Shown: positions 1 to 14,400 of the stretch, in pieces
Layout: every line of letters begins with the position of its first letter
Position numbering within the stretch: position 1 is the stretch's first letter
Assembly: GCA_964057225.1 (NCBI GenBank)
Contig: OZ059897.1
Location: 15,686,001 to 15,750,000, forward strand
Origin: Auanema rhodensis
Lineage: Eukaryota > Nematoda > Chromadorea > Rhabditida > Rhabditidae
DNA length: 64,000 bases
Direction: 5' to 3'
Made by a program: the position numbers and the translations under genes
Notes under the pieces: generated by a model
Seen by the model: only the letters and a program-made list of their open reading frames with translations
Database searches by the model: none
What the model was told of the DNA's origin: nothing

Positions 1-3000
1 CTGCTACAGATGAGAAGACATTAAGAAATGATGTTCTGACTACAAAACAAGAGTTCAAAAGCAGATAAAGCGGATTCAAATTTATTCGTAGCAATTTGCT
101 CATTCCCTTTAACGACAAAAGCCGGTTGTTGCTCTGGCCTAGCCTTCCGCTTACGACAATTCGACTTCAAATTTCTTATGAAGAAAGCAGCAATTGTCAT
201 CCAGCTTACTCTTTCCATATCCAACTTTCCTTTTCTCTCTCCATCTCTCTTCTTCATACCTCCATATTTCTTGGTTCGTACTCAGCTACTATCTCTTTAT
301 ATTTATCTTTCCCGGAGGAACGGATGTTAGGCCAGTCCAGGCGTCAGCAATGGTCACAACCTTATTATCCTATTTTGCTCGATGGGTTCAAGTGAACTGC
401 ATGCTTATTACGTTTTTCAAAAAGACAAGATAAGAAATTTTAGAAATATCTCATTTTTACTTTTACCTGGACACTTTGAACAAGGACAGAAATAAAAATG
501 AGAATTTAATTTAATATAGTCGTGTTCGAATGAATTTATGAGTTTTAAGAAGGAAAACATAAAAGCTAGTTATAATAGGAATGATAAAATAAAGTTAAAA
601 CTTGAATGAAAAAGCAGCAATGATGGATGGAAAGGGAAGGAAGAGCGGATAATAGTGTATCACATGCTGTGAACTATTGAAAAACAGATATGATGGAAAG
701 CAGAAAGGTCAAAGCGAAAAGAGTGCTTTGAGTTCAAGTAGTTGAGCTAAAAGTAAAGTTATATGAATAGAAGAGAAACAAAGAAAATGACAACAAACAG
801 AAGGTAACTTAAATAAATTCACTGTGGGAGTATCAAGCCTTAGCTATTTTAGTATAAGATAGTTTGTTACTGAACACTAAGTCGACATCGTTTTGAATTG
901 ATAATACACGGAAGCTTTTGAATCGAAAGAGAAAAGCCGACCGACCATCCATTAAGAAAAAGAATTTTTCTTCCTTTTTGTTCCCAGAAACAAGACGACA
1001 TACCACTATTAGTACAGGTGATCTATCAGCTGTTCTACTATTATCTTTGAAACTGAAAGCCCGCTGTTTGTTGTTGCTCATTAAAAATTTTTTTTACAAA
1101 GTACCAATGCTGCAAAACGAAAAGAACAGAGATCGGAAGAACTTATAATTTCCTCTGATAAAGGGTTTAGGTTTTTAATTTTAAATAATTTTTCACTGAA
1201 TGTGTTCGACTGAACAACAAATTTCTGGAATTGCCAACAAAATGAATAAAGCCGAGATTATAAGAATATAATAAGAATTAACAGAAACATTTTCTTGTTA
1301 AATCACCTAATAATAATAGATTAAAAACTATTATATGAAAATAGTAGAGGTAAGAGAGAATGATGGATGAAACAGAGATCCAGGATTGTAGGCGAAAACG
1401 GAAGATCAGAATGTGAAATGCGAACGGATTGTTATAAAACTGGAGATATAATGAGATAGAAACAATGAAAAATAGCATGAGGTATGAAGCCATGTTCAAA
1501 GATGGAAGAAACCATATGATCAAATTATTTTGTCCATACAGAGTCTCACGTGACCAGCAGCAGCAGTACCAACAACATCATCGTCGTATTCGGCTTGTCC
1601 TGTCTTAAGCGAAAGAAATGACCACACAACAAAACCGATGTTTGTTGACTTGGGTGCTGGTGTTCATCTCAGCTCAATCTCTTCCTCATGCCTTCGTTTT
1701 CTCTTTTTCTAATTCACCCTCATGCTCTACCGCACTCTCTGCTTGCTTTCTCCCCTTTTCTATATCAATATATGTGCTTTTCCACTCTTCCTCTTTATCT
1801 TTCTTTGCACCTCCATCTTCTCTCGTTTTTGTCTCTTCAGGCCATTTTTTATTTGTGACGTCTGTATATTAGCCCATTATTTTCTTTTTACGAAGGAGGG
1901 GAAGCAGCCAAAAAAAAATCTTGGATTTTGCTTGAAAATAGAGAATGAATGAAGTAAAGATTAATAATATAGCAAAATTCATGAATACTTCTGCGAAGGT
2001 GTTGAAGATTATGAAAGAAACTTTGGAATCTACATATCTATTCATCTATATATGTATTTCTCTATCATATGCTATCCAATCAAAATATGGAAAAAGCTCA
2101 AAAGATTAAAAAAAATAAATATGATGTGTTATGATATAGAAAAAGTATATTATTACTATGTGTGAATATATATAATATATATTATATAATTTTGAAAGTA
2201 CTTCACTTATAGATAATACAAGATATATTATATGTTTGAAAATATAATAATTAGATAAAGAATATTTATAAAAAAATAAAATTTAAAAAGTATATGATAA
2301 GTTTCTAATCAAAATAATCTTAAAAGTTCAAAAATAAAATTATAAAATATATAATTCACGGAAAGACGGAAACAGAAGATGTTGAAGCTGCATGCTGCTT
2401 GCACATGAGAAGAAGAAGAACAGCACACTGACGTGCAAAGAAAATATAAGAATTAGGACAAAAAGCAAAAATTTTAAAAAAAATTTCGAAAATTGAATAA
2501 GATGAAAAAATAATAATCCATCGGAAAGGAATGGAGCGCAGAGAAAATGTTATAAATTTTCTTGATGAAAAATCAAACTTGTACAAATAATAGATATACA
2601 TTATATATATAAATATATATTTATAAATAGAAAAACTGGATAACAGATGTACTTCATATTATGAATATTATATATTTATATGAAACAATAAAGAATTACA
2701 AATATTAATTTCATTTTATATAATATATTTAATAGTTAAACTGGGCATTTATAATCGATTTGTGAAAGATTTTTCAGTTTTATTATTATAAAATCTACGA
2801 ATTTAATCTTTAATTAAAAAAACTAGACAGTAGAGTAAAGAACCTTATGCGGTCAGATTTCATTAATTCAAAAGTTGATTGTCAGTATGTATGGAGGCTC
2901 TCGAGAAGTCCTCTACCATAAAAGGTGTAGGGGATTTGAATTCAACTTATTAAAAAGGAAATATTATTGTATTAATACTTTAAATATCTTTTCATAGTTT

Positions 3001-3305
3001 ATATTTAGTTACTTGTATTAGTTTTTTTCATTAAGCAAAAGTTTCTTCAAATAAATAAAAGATTTTAATTATTTTTTTATTATTCTAAATTAAATCTAAA
3101 TAGTAGAACGTTGTTTAGAATTTTGACAAAAAAAAGTTATCTGAATACGTCAGATATTGGAAGAAAAATAATTAAAACATAACATTAATAAGGTAAATTA
3201 GGGATAAAGAAAACCAAACAAGAGAGAGAGACAGAAGGAATAGAAAACTATGGTTGCATACAAAGAAGAAGAAAAAGAGAGAGAGAAAAAAAGAGAGAGA
3301 GAGAG

Positions 3306-3308
<3 letters not shown>

Positions 3309-3349
<41 letters not shown>
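3309..3349. repeat. (GA)n microsatellite
   Basis: An almost pure AG dinucleotide run of about 40 bases. It lies at the end of a longer purine tract that starts near 3221 and contains AAG/GAGA stretches. No coding or regulatory role is evident. Confidence 0.95.
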
Positions 3350-3351
<2 letters not shown>

Positions 3352-5032
3352 GGTGGAGGTTCTTTAAATAGTGCGAGAAAATTGGCGTTGAAGAGATTAT
3401 TTTATTGATACTGCTATATGAATATGATGAGATTTGAGGACAACAAACACAAACTGTACTTCACGTTCTCGAGGAATCGTACTTCTGAAGTTTATGTAAG
3501 CAGAAAAAATTTCAGCAGTGTATTCATAACCTCTTTCCATACTTTATGTTCAGTTTATCCTTTTATATTTCATTTTCCTTGTTTAGATTTCTTCAAACAT
3601 TTTGCAGATTTTTCTAGCAGAATATTAAATATACATACACACTTATGTAGTATATTGTGTTATAAATCATGTTAGTGATAAATTGAGCTTAATTAGAGAG
3701 AATTGATTATGCAGAACAAGTTATTTAGAAGAATATTTAATATAAGCATATGATTATCTTTGATTTTTCTTTCTTTCTCTTTCTATATACTATTTTTCCT
3801 TTCTGTACTTATTGTTCAAGTCTAAGATCTATAAAGAAATCATGTAATCTTAATGAAAAAAAAGACTAAAAAACAGATTGAAAAAGAAAAAAAGATGATG
3901 CACAAGCTTGACGGCCTACTAAGGTTACTCCGATTAAGCAAGACGAACTTAAACAAACGAATCGGAAATTATTGACCAACGCTTTTGTCAGTTTATTCTT
4001 CATCCAAAACAACAACAACAAAACAATTGTCCACAAAATCAAAAAAATCTTTTTATTATTATTCATTTTATCCCGAGAAATGTTCTCACTTCTACAATAT
4101 TTTGAGAAAGAAAGATTTTCTTATTATTCTCAGCTCTTAAAAGTTTCACCTTACCAATATCAATCTACCCGATATCTCTAGAGAGTATACCCATAAAGTT
4201 CAAAAGTATAAACTACACTTGAGAATCGAAGAATCATCAGTAGATCTATCGTTTCCGGTTTATTCATTGTTTTTGGATATTCTCAAGTATTATATATCAT
4301 AGACTTCAGTACCTAACTAGATTTTAAAAAAAATCGTAATAAGTTGATCGTATCTGATTGAAATGATGGATGAAATCAAGATGAAAAAGAAGTAACAGTA
4401 TTTAAATCAGAACAATAGAATTATAAAAAATAAATTTCTTAAGAAATACATATGAAATTGCAAAGAAAAAATTCTTAAACTTACGGTAATATCTCAAATC
4501 ACGTAATCCGTGGAATGTTGCTGATTTCTTTGGAGTTGATGATGGACTTGCTATTAAATGTTCCCATTCTTTGGCATCAGAGCCATCTAATGCATGATGT
4601 CGTGTATACCCATAAGTCTCTTCTTCTATCGTTCCTAGTTTTTCACCCTAAAATTCATAAAATTATGAGAAAATATTATATTTTTCTAAATACTGTATGT
4701 AACATGGTTTAAACACTGTTTTCTAATTGAGTATAAACAAGCTTGTGAGATTGAAAAACTTTTCTTAAATTATTTTTCTGAATCTAGTCATTATGAAAAT
4801 AAAACTCAATTATTTTTTTTTCAAAATATGGTTTTATCTCATTTGCTGGAGTTGTTTATATCGTTCCGATTTACATGATTATCATGTTTCACGGCTGCTT
4901 TCCTCAATTCAAATAGCTTTGTCACGACTTTCTTTATTTCTCAAAATTTTTTTATATTTGAAGGAGAACGCAAAGATTTTCCCATTTTTAGTTTTTTTAT
5001 GTTGCCATTTATTAACATTTTAACCAAAAAAA

Positions 5033-5049
5033 TGACCCCAGGGGGGTCA
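5033..5049. promoter_or_regulatory. GC-rich perfect inverted repeat (possible protein-binding site)
   Basis: The arms TGACCCC (5033-5039) and GGGGTCA (5043-5049) are perfectly complementary around a 3-base spacer, in a stretch that is otherwise about three-quarters A+T. The arms resemble everted nuclear-receptor half-sites. That reading is inference; the symmetry is seen directly. Confidence 0.3.
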
Positions 5050-7484
5050 GGACATTTGAATGGTTATCAGTCATAAACTTCTCTTGGGAACAAGCATAGC
5101 ATTATCAGACAAAACTGTGAGTTATTATTTGACAGAGAAATGGGAAAAAAAAGATTTTAAAAGTAAAAATTTATTATGAAACGTCTTCCTTTTTTTGTTT
5201 TGCTTTTATAACTTTTCAAATATTTCCTACTTTCTATTTATATGAATAGATAGATATAGAATATATTTTTGGTCAAAATATACAAAAATATGAAAAATGA
5301 AATTGAATTGAATATGAAAGTACAAATAAAGTGTTTAGATAAATGATAACACTATACTAATATGTGTTTTCTCATAACTTTATAAACTATTTGTTGTATC
5401 AAATTCAAATCTCATTGCACTTATTTTCATCTGCTATTATATTAAATTTTCAAGATTTTTTTTGTATTTGTGGTCATAGAAAGAGATATTCAAATGTAAT
5501 TTATGATTATAATTATAGTTAGGACCAATAATAAGTCTTCGTTTTTTTGATCAAATGCTGTCAATGTTCCCTAATTTCATTTTTTTTTCTCAACAAAGTT
5601 TTCTTCATTGGAATAACTGAACAGGAAACGAATTTTCGAAAATTAGAGCACAAAAATATCTTAGCTATATGTATAAATTGTGCAATTATTCTGCTAGTTT
5701 AATTGAATATTTTCATTTATCTCATCAAGAAAAGTCGGTCATGCGTATGAGTAAAGATTATCAGATATGGTTGCAAGAAAAGTCTTCTACGTTATGAGCA
5801 ATTTGATTAAATTCAAAGAAAAATTAATCGTGTTTATATATAGTTAGTTAGCTATTTGTTCACAAAAATAACTTCCTTTTTTTGCTTTCGTATATTACGT
5901 TTTTTTGTTATATCGAACTTACAATAAGTATGAAATTAAAGGAAACAAATGAAAGAAATAGTTACATTAATGTATTTTTATATTTTTTTTACGAATTTTA
6001 ATATATGTATATATATATATCATATAATATCAGTATCATTACCGTTTTACTATATATAATACCCGGTCTCCGGAAACTTGGATCACTTGCTGAGTTATGC
6101 ATCTATAAAACAGGATGATTAAGATACTTTTCCGATAAAAAATGTGATAAACAAAATGAAAAAAAGGAAGATAAGCTGTACAATTCGTAAAAAATAGAAA
6201 AAAACCTCATAAAAGGGAAATGAATACTTTTTTACTGAATACATAGAAAAGTTAATGTGCTTTTAAAAAATCTGTAAATGTCTTTTAATGCAATTTAAAG
6301 GTATTAAAACAAAAAAGATGTAATTTTAAAATTTTAATTGGTTGTAAGCATGACATATTAAAATATTTCTTATTTATAACCTAAAAAATATAAAAAATAT
6401 AAAAACTTTTGGAGAAAAAAATAGATATTCCTGGATAAAAGCTTATCAAAAGAAAAAAGAAGAGATCAAAGAAAGTTCATATAAAGGTGATTTGAAAAAT
6501 TAATAAATCTAACTTTAGGTTGTTGATACTATATGTTCTATTGAGTACAACTCTAAAAAAATAACTAATAAGTTACTAACGAAAAAAATGCAATTCAACC
6601 GGTCTCAATGATATTTTTCAAAAAATGAAATAATTTTTGAAATTGAATTTACGTGGAAAACTCATGATGTGATCATTCGTTCGTCATTGAAGCATGAGTA
6701 ACATATATAACTATATATTATAGGTATTAAAAACTTGTTAATGAACTTTTTTCCAATAATACTATAATCACACACTTCCAGCTGTTGAAAATAGCATTTT
6801 TGTTTTTTGATTAAGAAACAAAAAGAAAGATTTTGAGACTAAAAAACAATTATTTCTCAGACTTAAAATAGGTTTGTGAAGTTTTATAATGGAGAGTAAA
6901 AAATTGAAAATGCATGCCTAAACGAAGACCAAAAATGGAGAAAGATGGGGTCCGGTATAGTCCCTAGGGAGACAATTCATATCATGAACAATACTGAGAA
7001 TTATGTTTATTTTGGGGTTCTCTTCTTGTAAACAAACCAAATTACTAAATCTACCATGTAAAATACAATGATCTGTTTTGGAAACCAGCTCAAAGGTAGA
7101 GATAGAACCTCTGAATAATGGCTCTTTTCCGCATGGGAAACTGAAAAAACTGAGAAATTTGCTGGCTGACTCAGTTCATGCTACTTTTCACCAATTATTC
7201 AGCAATAAAGGTGGGAACTGAACGACAAAAAAGACATGAAATCTACTTCTAATTTACGTTTTGTATTTCTTGTTATGCACGATAACTGAAAAAAAAGAAT
7301 TAAATGCGATACAAATTTCATGAAGTTACAATGCTTCATCTAAAGCTCTTAACGTCCACAGATATTCAAGTTCATGAAAGAATATCTTATTGAAAGTCAA
7401 ATAATATCAAAAACTAAAAAGCATTTTTCAACAGGAGTATAGATATTCAAACCATTGAAAATTCTTATTTGTATCGACCATTCT

Positions 7485-7485
<1 letters not shown>

Positions 7486-7533
<48 letters not shown>
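7486..7533. repeat. Compound (TA)n/(GA)n microsatellite
   Basis: A TA run (about 7486-7504) passes directly into a GA run (about 7504-7533), followed by further GAGA pieces to about 7557. The same TA next to CT/GA combination recurs on a larger scale at 57.2 kb. Confidence 0.95.
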
Positions 7534-10500
7534 CTTGAGCATGAGAGAGAAAGAGATAGTATTAATTGAAAGTAAGAGATCTATGATATCACTTATAAGA
7601 TAATCAAAGGTATACATATATATTACTACATACATGCACCTTTCGCAACTGAAATTTGAAGAGTCTTTGTAATTTAAAGTCTTAGTATTGAAGTATAGAT
7701 TGTATAAAATAGAAAATGAAAACTAAAATAGCTATGGATATCCAAATATACCTTCATGTACAAATATGTCACAAAGTTACTAAAGGAATGAATGCATTCA
7801 GTTGCTCAGCTATTTTGTACAGACTCGTAACTTTTTTCTAAAAACAATAAAAGTATAATGAAAAACGAGAAAAAGAAAAATTGATAAGTAGGAACATTTT
7901 ATTCTTCTTCATCGTTCTTGTCATCAAATCATCTTATTATGTATTTAGTTTCTAATATAATATTTTTAATATTACTTATAACCCTACAAATATCTTGGGA
8001 ATTCAAAAAAAGAACAAACAATCTACAGCTGAATATCAATTTCCTTTTTCGTTTAAATTATGTCATTCACTGTTAGAAGTGAGAAAATACTTTTAATATT
8101 AAGTGTATGAATAGAAACTTTTTTAAACTTTTGAGTTAGGATTGAACGATTATTCATAAACTAAAACAGGTTGAAAAACGCATAAAAGCCGACCTAATAA
8201 TGGAAGAAGTTGGATAAGGAAGTTATGATGAAAAGGAAGCAAGAGGAAAAGTTAACCTTCAGCTAGTCTTTCACCTTATTCAGACTACATTCTGCGGTCG
8301 AAAGGTGTCCACATACTTATTCACTTACTCATGGCTACCAAGATGCAGAGCATGAGAGGATATGGAGAAAGGAAAGAGAAAACGAGAGAAAGAGAGAGAA
8401 GTATTTGAAGAGATGGAGTCAGAGAGGTAGGAAGATAAAACCATTTGAACAAATGAACTGGAACAAGCAAGCTGATTTACTATTCAAAAGCTTATTACTT
8501 GCACTTTGAACCTTCTCAAACACAAAACAATATTAATTTGTATTTGTGTATAAATTTAAGGATTGTTTTGCATGAATATCGAATGAATAGGTTTATAGAT
8601 CTGTGAAAATGAAATATGAGAAGAAAAAACAGAACAAAGCAGTATACCAAAGTTTGACAAGAAAGATCGAGAGTATGTTATAAAAGATCAAAAACATCAC
8701 ATTGTACAAAATAATTTTATATTTTAATTTTAATAAAGATATATCTAAATATTAATGAATCTAATAAAAGTTTGTTCAATGTCTTTGACTTTATTGTTGT
8801 TTTCTTGTTGACATTTACATAAAAATCAAATTTATTATAAAAAAATATTTGTATTTAAAATTATTCATAGATATGAATACAGTATTCGAAATCATTAAAG
8901 AATCTCTTTTTTCTTTATTCGTTTTTTTTGTAAATATAAATGGAATTAGTAACAAAAGGATGAATTGATATAGTATATTGCAAATCTGACATCATTCAAA
9001 TTCTTTCAGGTAAATAGAACATAATCTATGTCATACCTATATGCTTACATATACTATATACAATATATAAATATATTTTATGCAATTATAATATGTTTCA
9101 ATTATAAGAGTAAATGATTTTTTTTGTTTTAAATGATAATAACAAAATATATTTGTTATATGCTTGAAATATATTGAAAAGTAATATGGTAACTGAGTAA
9201 ATTATCGAAAATTGAAAAGGCTGCTTGTGAAAATTCATATGAAAATTATCAATCACAGAAAATAAAGGCAATTATTTATCATTCGAGTACACAAAAAGAA
9301 AGAAAAAAAACATAATACTTTTTAAATTTGAACATGGAAATGTCAACTTCGGGAAATTAAGAACGAATACAAGATTCGTTCAAGATTCAGTAAGTCTCAC
9401 GTGTATTTAGAGTATGTATAAATATTATGTTTACGTATAATTAAAAGAAACTAGTAGATCAAGAAGTAGACGACTAATATGAAGAAGAAAATAAATGTTA
9501 TGCAATAACTAGTGAAAAAAAGTCAATGAAATAGAAAAAAATATAAGAAAAAACAAACGTTTGTGCATAGTATACATGCTCTCATCGTATATGTGTTAAT
9601 GACCTATCCATAAAAAAAATTTATCTTCTAACTATCTTGAAAATAATTATTGAAAACATACATAAATATGTATTGTACATCACATGATATTCATTCCAAC
9701 TAATAGCATTAAAAGGCAAATCTTTTGCTCAAAATTATTTGAACGAACTTTAAAACAGGAATTGTCACAGATTTATCTCAAGAAATTATTCATATTTCAA
9801 GATTAATGAAGCCTCTTTTTAGGGATTTTTTAGGTAGAGCTGTGTGTAAATTCATTATGAATGAGAATATGTCAGATTGTTCTTTATATGTTTTAGAATC
9901 TATCTTCAAGATATATGTGCGGGAAACGTCAAATAAATAACATAGAAACCAAGTGGGAAATTTCAGAAAAAAATAAGTGCAACGATCATTATATCAGATA
10001 TCTCATTTTCAAAGAGCAATCTTATAGCGTTGACGAATATAGAAATATGACACCGGGAACTCTGACTATCTTTCTATTCAATCGGTAGGTTAGCCGTAAA
10101 AACCTGATAATTGGTAGCTTAGGAAACATATAATTCAAGCCTTATTTAAAAAGATAAAGATTCTTATATGATCATATGCGATAAATTATCTAAAGTTAAA
10201 AGCAAGAAAAATATTTTTTCTCACAATTTATTATAAAGCATAAGAGGTTCACAGCTGCGGAAGCTCGGCCCAATCGATGCTGCGCCTGAATGAGCTCCAG
10301 ACAGCATGAGACGTGTGTGTATGGCTGTGTGTGAGTTTGTAAGTGTGATTGTGTATATCTGTACACTTTTTTCAGTACACGAAATGAAATGACCAAAAAA
10401 ATAGAATTTTTCTTAACAGATAAAATCATGTTGTAAACATTCGATAACTTCTTATATAAAATTTTATTCGTATTGAAAAAGAAATTATAGTGGTAAACGC

Positions 10501-11061
10501 ACATTCAAAAAAAACATGGAATGTCATGAGCTAAAAGATCAAACTAAAAATATCACCATCAAATTAGAGCAATGGGTATAAGCAAAGAATAAACGGAAAT
10601 GTTTTCGAACGGTATTTTGAACTTTTCACAAAAACATGGCAGAAGGGTGTAGGCTTTTATTTTTATGAAATTACATAACTTGCATGTTCCCAAAACAAGA
10701 AACAATACATTTCTTCTTATTAATTTTCATTTAAACACCTCTTGCTTCAATTAGTTGTTGCAATTACCCCCATTTCCCTAAATAAATATTTTAATTGTGA
10801 CATTAGACCATGAAAATAACTCTTTGATTTATTTTTACTGAATTCCTAAACTAAATAATATTTTTGAAAAAAATAAGAAATGTTCACAGGTTTTTATTGA
10901 AAGAAAATATACTGATCCGTTCCCTTTTTACTCTTTTCTTTTTTTTTATTACAAGCAAGATGATTCTACTAAAAAGTGTTGATCAAGAAATAATTAGCAA
11001 GTGTTGTGTGTTGATTTTCATAAATCGTATCATTACTTGAACCAAAATGAACCTATTACTA

Positions 11062-11065
<4 letters not shown>

Positions 11066-11119
<54 letters not shown>
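11066..11119. repeat. (AT)n microsatellite
   Basis: Roughly 54 bases of pure AT dinucleotides, about 340 bp upstream of the ASCC3 5' end. The apparent Ile-Tyr open frame across it is an artefact of the repeat. Confidence 0.97.
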
Positions 11120-11127
<8 letters not shown>

Positions 11128-11436
11128 ATACTCTTATATGCAATTATAACTAATACACCAGCGCTTCAATCACTTTACTTCCATTCTTATATTATTTTTA
11201 TTTTGCTGAAAAAACTGCATTCGATTGATAGAATTCAAAAGCATTATTGAAATTCACTGGAAATATAAAGTATGAAAACGGTTGCTATGATGCTTGATTG
11301 CACAATAGCATGCAACATGTTTCTGTGTACTGTGCTATTTCAAACCCGTATTGCGTACTACTATTCAACTTCTATGTTTTAAATATATTATGGCTTTTAT
11401 GTATTGAAAGAGAGATAATAATTCCTTATATTATAG

Positions 11437-11456
11437 AAAACTAGGAACGGAAGAAC
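11437..11456 (+). promoter_or_regulatory. Putative trans-splice acceptor and leader of the ASCC3 gene
   Basis: A TTATATTATAG acceptor ends at 11436, 20 nt before the start codon. There is no plausible coding exon just upstream, so trans-splicing of a spliced leader here is the simplest reading. Transcript evidence would be needed to exclude a non-coding cis exon. Confidence 0.5.
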
Positions 11457-14400
11457 ATGGAACGATTTGCCTTTTTCGAATGCCTTCTTAGAAGCGTCGA
11501 AGAAGATGAATCCCCCAATATTAAGAAAGCCGGTACTTTTGCCATGACTATTACGTTAATTAAAGTTTTGCTTTCAGGCACTAAATTTGAAAATACTGTT
11601 GCCAGTGTTTTACCTCATCATCCTAGTGTTCGTTCCGCTCAAACAGAAAAGTCTCTTACTTCGAATAAGTTCAAAAATGAATACCAGAAGTTTGTACTCT
11701 GTTCTGCTCTCTTAATATTCGGTTATTTTCAGATTTTATTCTGATCTTGTGGGTTCTGTTCAAAATAAAAGCCTAATAGTAAGGCACAAACTATGTTCTG
11801 CACTATATACTTTGGAGAATATTGTACGCCTTATAGGTATGACTAATAAACAATAGCTTGTATATGGAGTAATTTAGATAAAAGAAAAATATATTATCGT
11901 TGTTTATTAGCGTTTAATATATTTAAAGATTCTAATGGTACTTTAACATCAAGCCATATCGAATTAAGTAAGGAATCTTTGTTTTCAAATGATTCAAGTT
12001 ATAGTAATAATGCGCTACAAATGATATTAGACGGTTTGCTCTTTTTTTATTTTTTGAAGTTTATATAGTTCTCATTTAGCTGTTGTACTTATCCGAGATA
12101 CCGTGGGATTAAAAAATCTTCAAGATGCTTTTGCTCCTGCATGGGATGCGATTAGAAAGCTGAAAAACCCTGCCGATAAAGACATGGTAATAACAGGGTC
12201 CATTCTTGCTGAACCTTACAGGTACCACAGTTTTTCAATAACTCTGTACTGCCTGTTATATCAGTTACACACCTACTATGATGATGTCTCGTGTTTTTAC
12301 TGCTCTTGCTCATCAGTATGAATGTGCAGCCTCGGATTTGACAATTTTCAAAGATAAACCAAAGTAAAACTGCATTATATTATATCTCATATGTTACTGA
12401 TTTAGAACTGTGGTGATTAACGAGATAGAATCAAAATCGACTGAATTGAATTCATCACAAGAAATTGGTTTTAACGACCCTGGCCCTTCAACTTCTTACA
12501 CAACTACGAATGCCCTCGATGATGTAAATTTATTGAAACTATTTTTTTATAAGTCATTTCAAAAATAACTTAGGCTCTTAATGCTCAAGGAATGAATTGT
12601 TTGAAACTTCTCTCTTCGTTGAAGCAGGCTTTTCCAGACACATATGAAGAAGTAGCAAAATATCTATTTCAATTAATTGAGTCGACTAAGTCCAATGCCG
12701 AACTGCAGGAAGAAGTGTGTTTAATCCTTTAGAAATGTATTGACACTATTAATATTTTCTATATTATAGGTCACAAACTTGTTAGGATTTGATCTCATCG
12801 AGTTGGCAATTTCTATTCTAGAAACTCGAGAGGACCTCTCAGCCGAAATTAAACGTAATAGACAAAAACCAGTAGATATAAATAGATTTGATCAATCATT
12901 ACAAGTGAGTTTTCTAATGTTTTATGCAATACGTATTCCGCATAGTTTCAAAATAGCACAGTTGATTGATATGATCACTATACCCATTGTAACATAATCA
13001 TAACCTCCCTTGAAGCATCTTTCTTGGCAAATATATAACTCTGAAGCCTGAAATGACTAGTATGCATACTTATCAATATTCATGCAAAATTCACTGTTTT
13101 GGCTTTTTCAATACTTTGTTCGCTACACCCGATAACTGTACGAAAGTTCTGAAAGCATTTGTATATCAAAGTATGATAAGATCCTCAACACCTGTAACTT
13201 CTTTCGCCAAATATGAGAAGAAATGTAACTGAATGGGAATTCAGAGTAGTTATTCGGTACTAAGGAACAAGATGTTTTATAGCCTTCTCCTAAATGTTGA
13301 TAAATATCCCTAAAATAACGTAAATATATTTAATTTTACCTGTCCAAATACAACTATTTGTACTGTTAATAAGATCTGTATTCAATAAAAACCCTGAAAA
13401 CGTATCGTCCTCACATAGTTCTTCTCGTATTGTCAGAAGTGTAGCGTTTTCTGAACTTTTACTAAACAAAAACTTATAGAATTGGTTTTTTTATATGGAA
13501 TCAATGTACCTTATGTATACATATACGCTGTTGCTTAATTCTGTTAATGCCGCCAATGTTACAGCCGCATTTTTCATTTTTACCCATTTTAAGCTTCTGC
13601 ATTTTCACTTATAGTTTTAAAATGTTCAACTTCTCACACTTCCTTCAAACAAAAAATTCCCTTGCCACAATGAACATTTGAAATAGAACTTGCTTGTAAA
13701 CCTACTGTTAATAACATTATTAATATAACCGCTTTCATGTTCTACAATTTCTCAAATGAAACAAACACAGTAGTTGTATGCTAATTAGTCCGATTTTGAA
13801 AATAATCTCTTTTCAGCTTGATCCTGTACGTAACAATGGTCCGGTATATTGTCAGCAGGTGACTGTTCAAACTAAAAGAGAAGTAGAAATTCGAAAAGAA
13901 ATGAAACGAGAACAGAAACGAATGAAGAAGGAATGGTCAAGGTATGGTGCTATTGATGTTTAGATCTTGAACTCATATTTTAGGATTCAAAATGCTTTCG
14001 GAGATGAAGAAAAATTAGAATTAGAGCTAGCACAAAAGGAGATGGAGAGAGAAAGGTAACCTTTTTGTTGATAATAGCTTAGTATATATTCTGTAGACAA
14101 CTCGAAATTGATCGACTAAAATGGACACCAACTTTGCGATCAGGACAAGTTCGAGAAACTTATCCTTTTGTCTTTGATGCTCGTTTCGAAAGTGGTTTCG
14201 CAGCGGGACTCAACAAGGTACACGGATTTTCCTATTTTGTGTTCATGCTTTTTTTCTTAGTCTTTTCTACCAGAAGGCTCGTTTCAAGAGGTTTATAATA
14301 GTCATGATCTTGTTGTTGTGCCAGCTGTAAAAAAAACGCCTGTAGGTATGGACAATGTGTATATAAACCAGTTAGATGAGGTGTGACAAAGTCGATATTT

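Larger units (their letters stand above)
1..11436. other. AT-rich region with no firm gene; weak minus-strand exon candidates
   Basis: No open frame here looks like a known family. The plus strand is A- and purine-rich, with GA and TA microsatellites. On the minus strand four short open segments are bounded by splice-like sites and join in phase: 10307-10253 (GC-rich, begins ATGCTGTCTGGAGC, donor GTGAAC), 7140-7109 (acceptor TTTTTTCAG), 1603-1550 (residues TGQAEYDDDVVGTAAAGH, donor GTGAGA) and a terminal piece either at 1109-1041 (acceptor TTTTGCAG) or at 360-289. I do not recognise the product. The stretches in between are 3-6 kb long, so chance is a serious alternative, and I would not call this a gene without transcript data. 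Confidence 0.3.

Noticed and set aside
11047-11250. Ile-Tyr repeat open frame
   Set aside because: Product of the AT microsatellite; no splice context.
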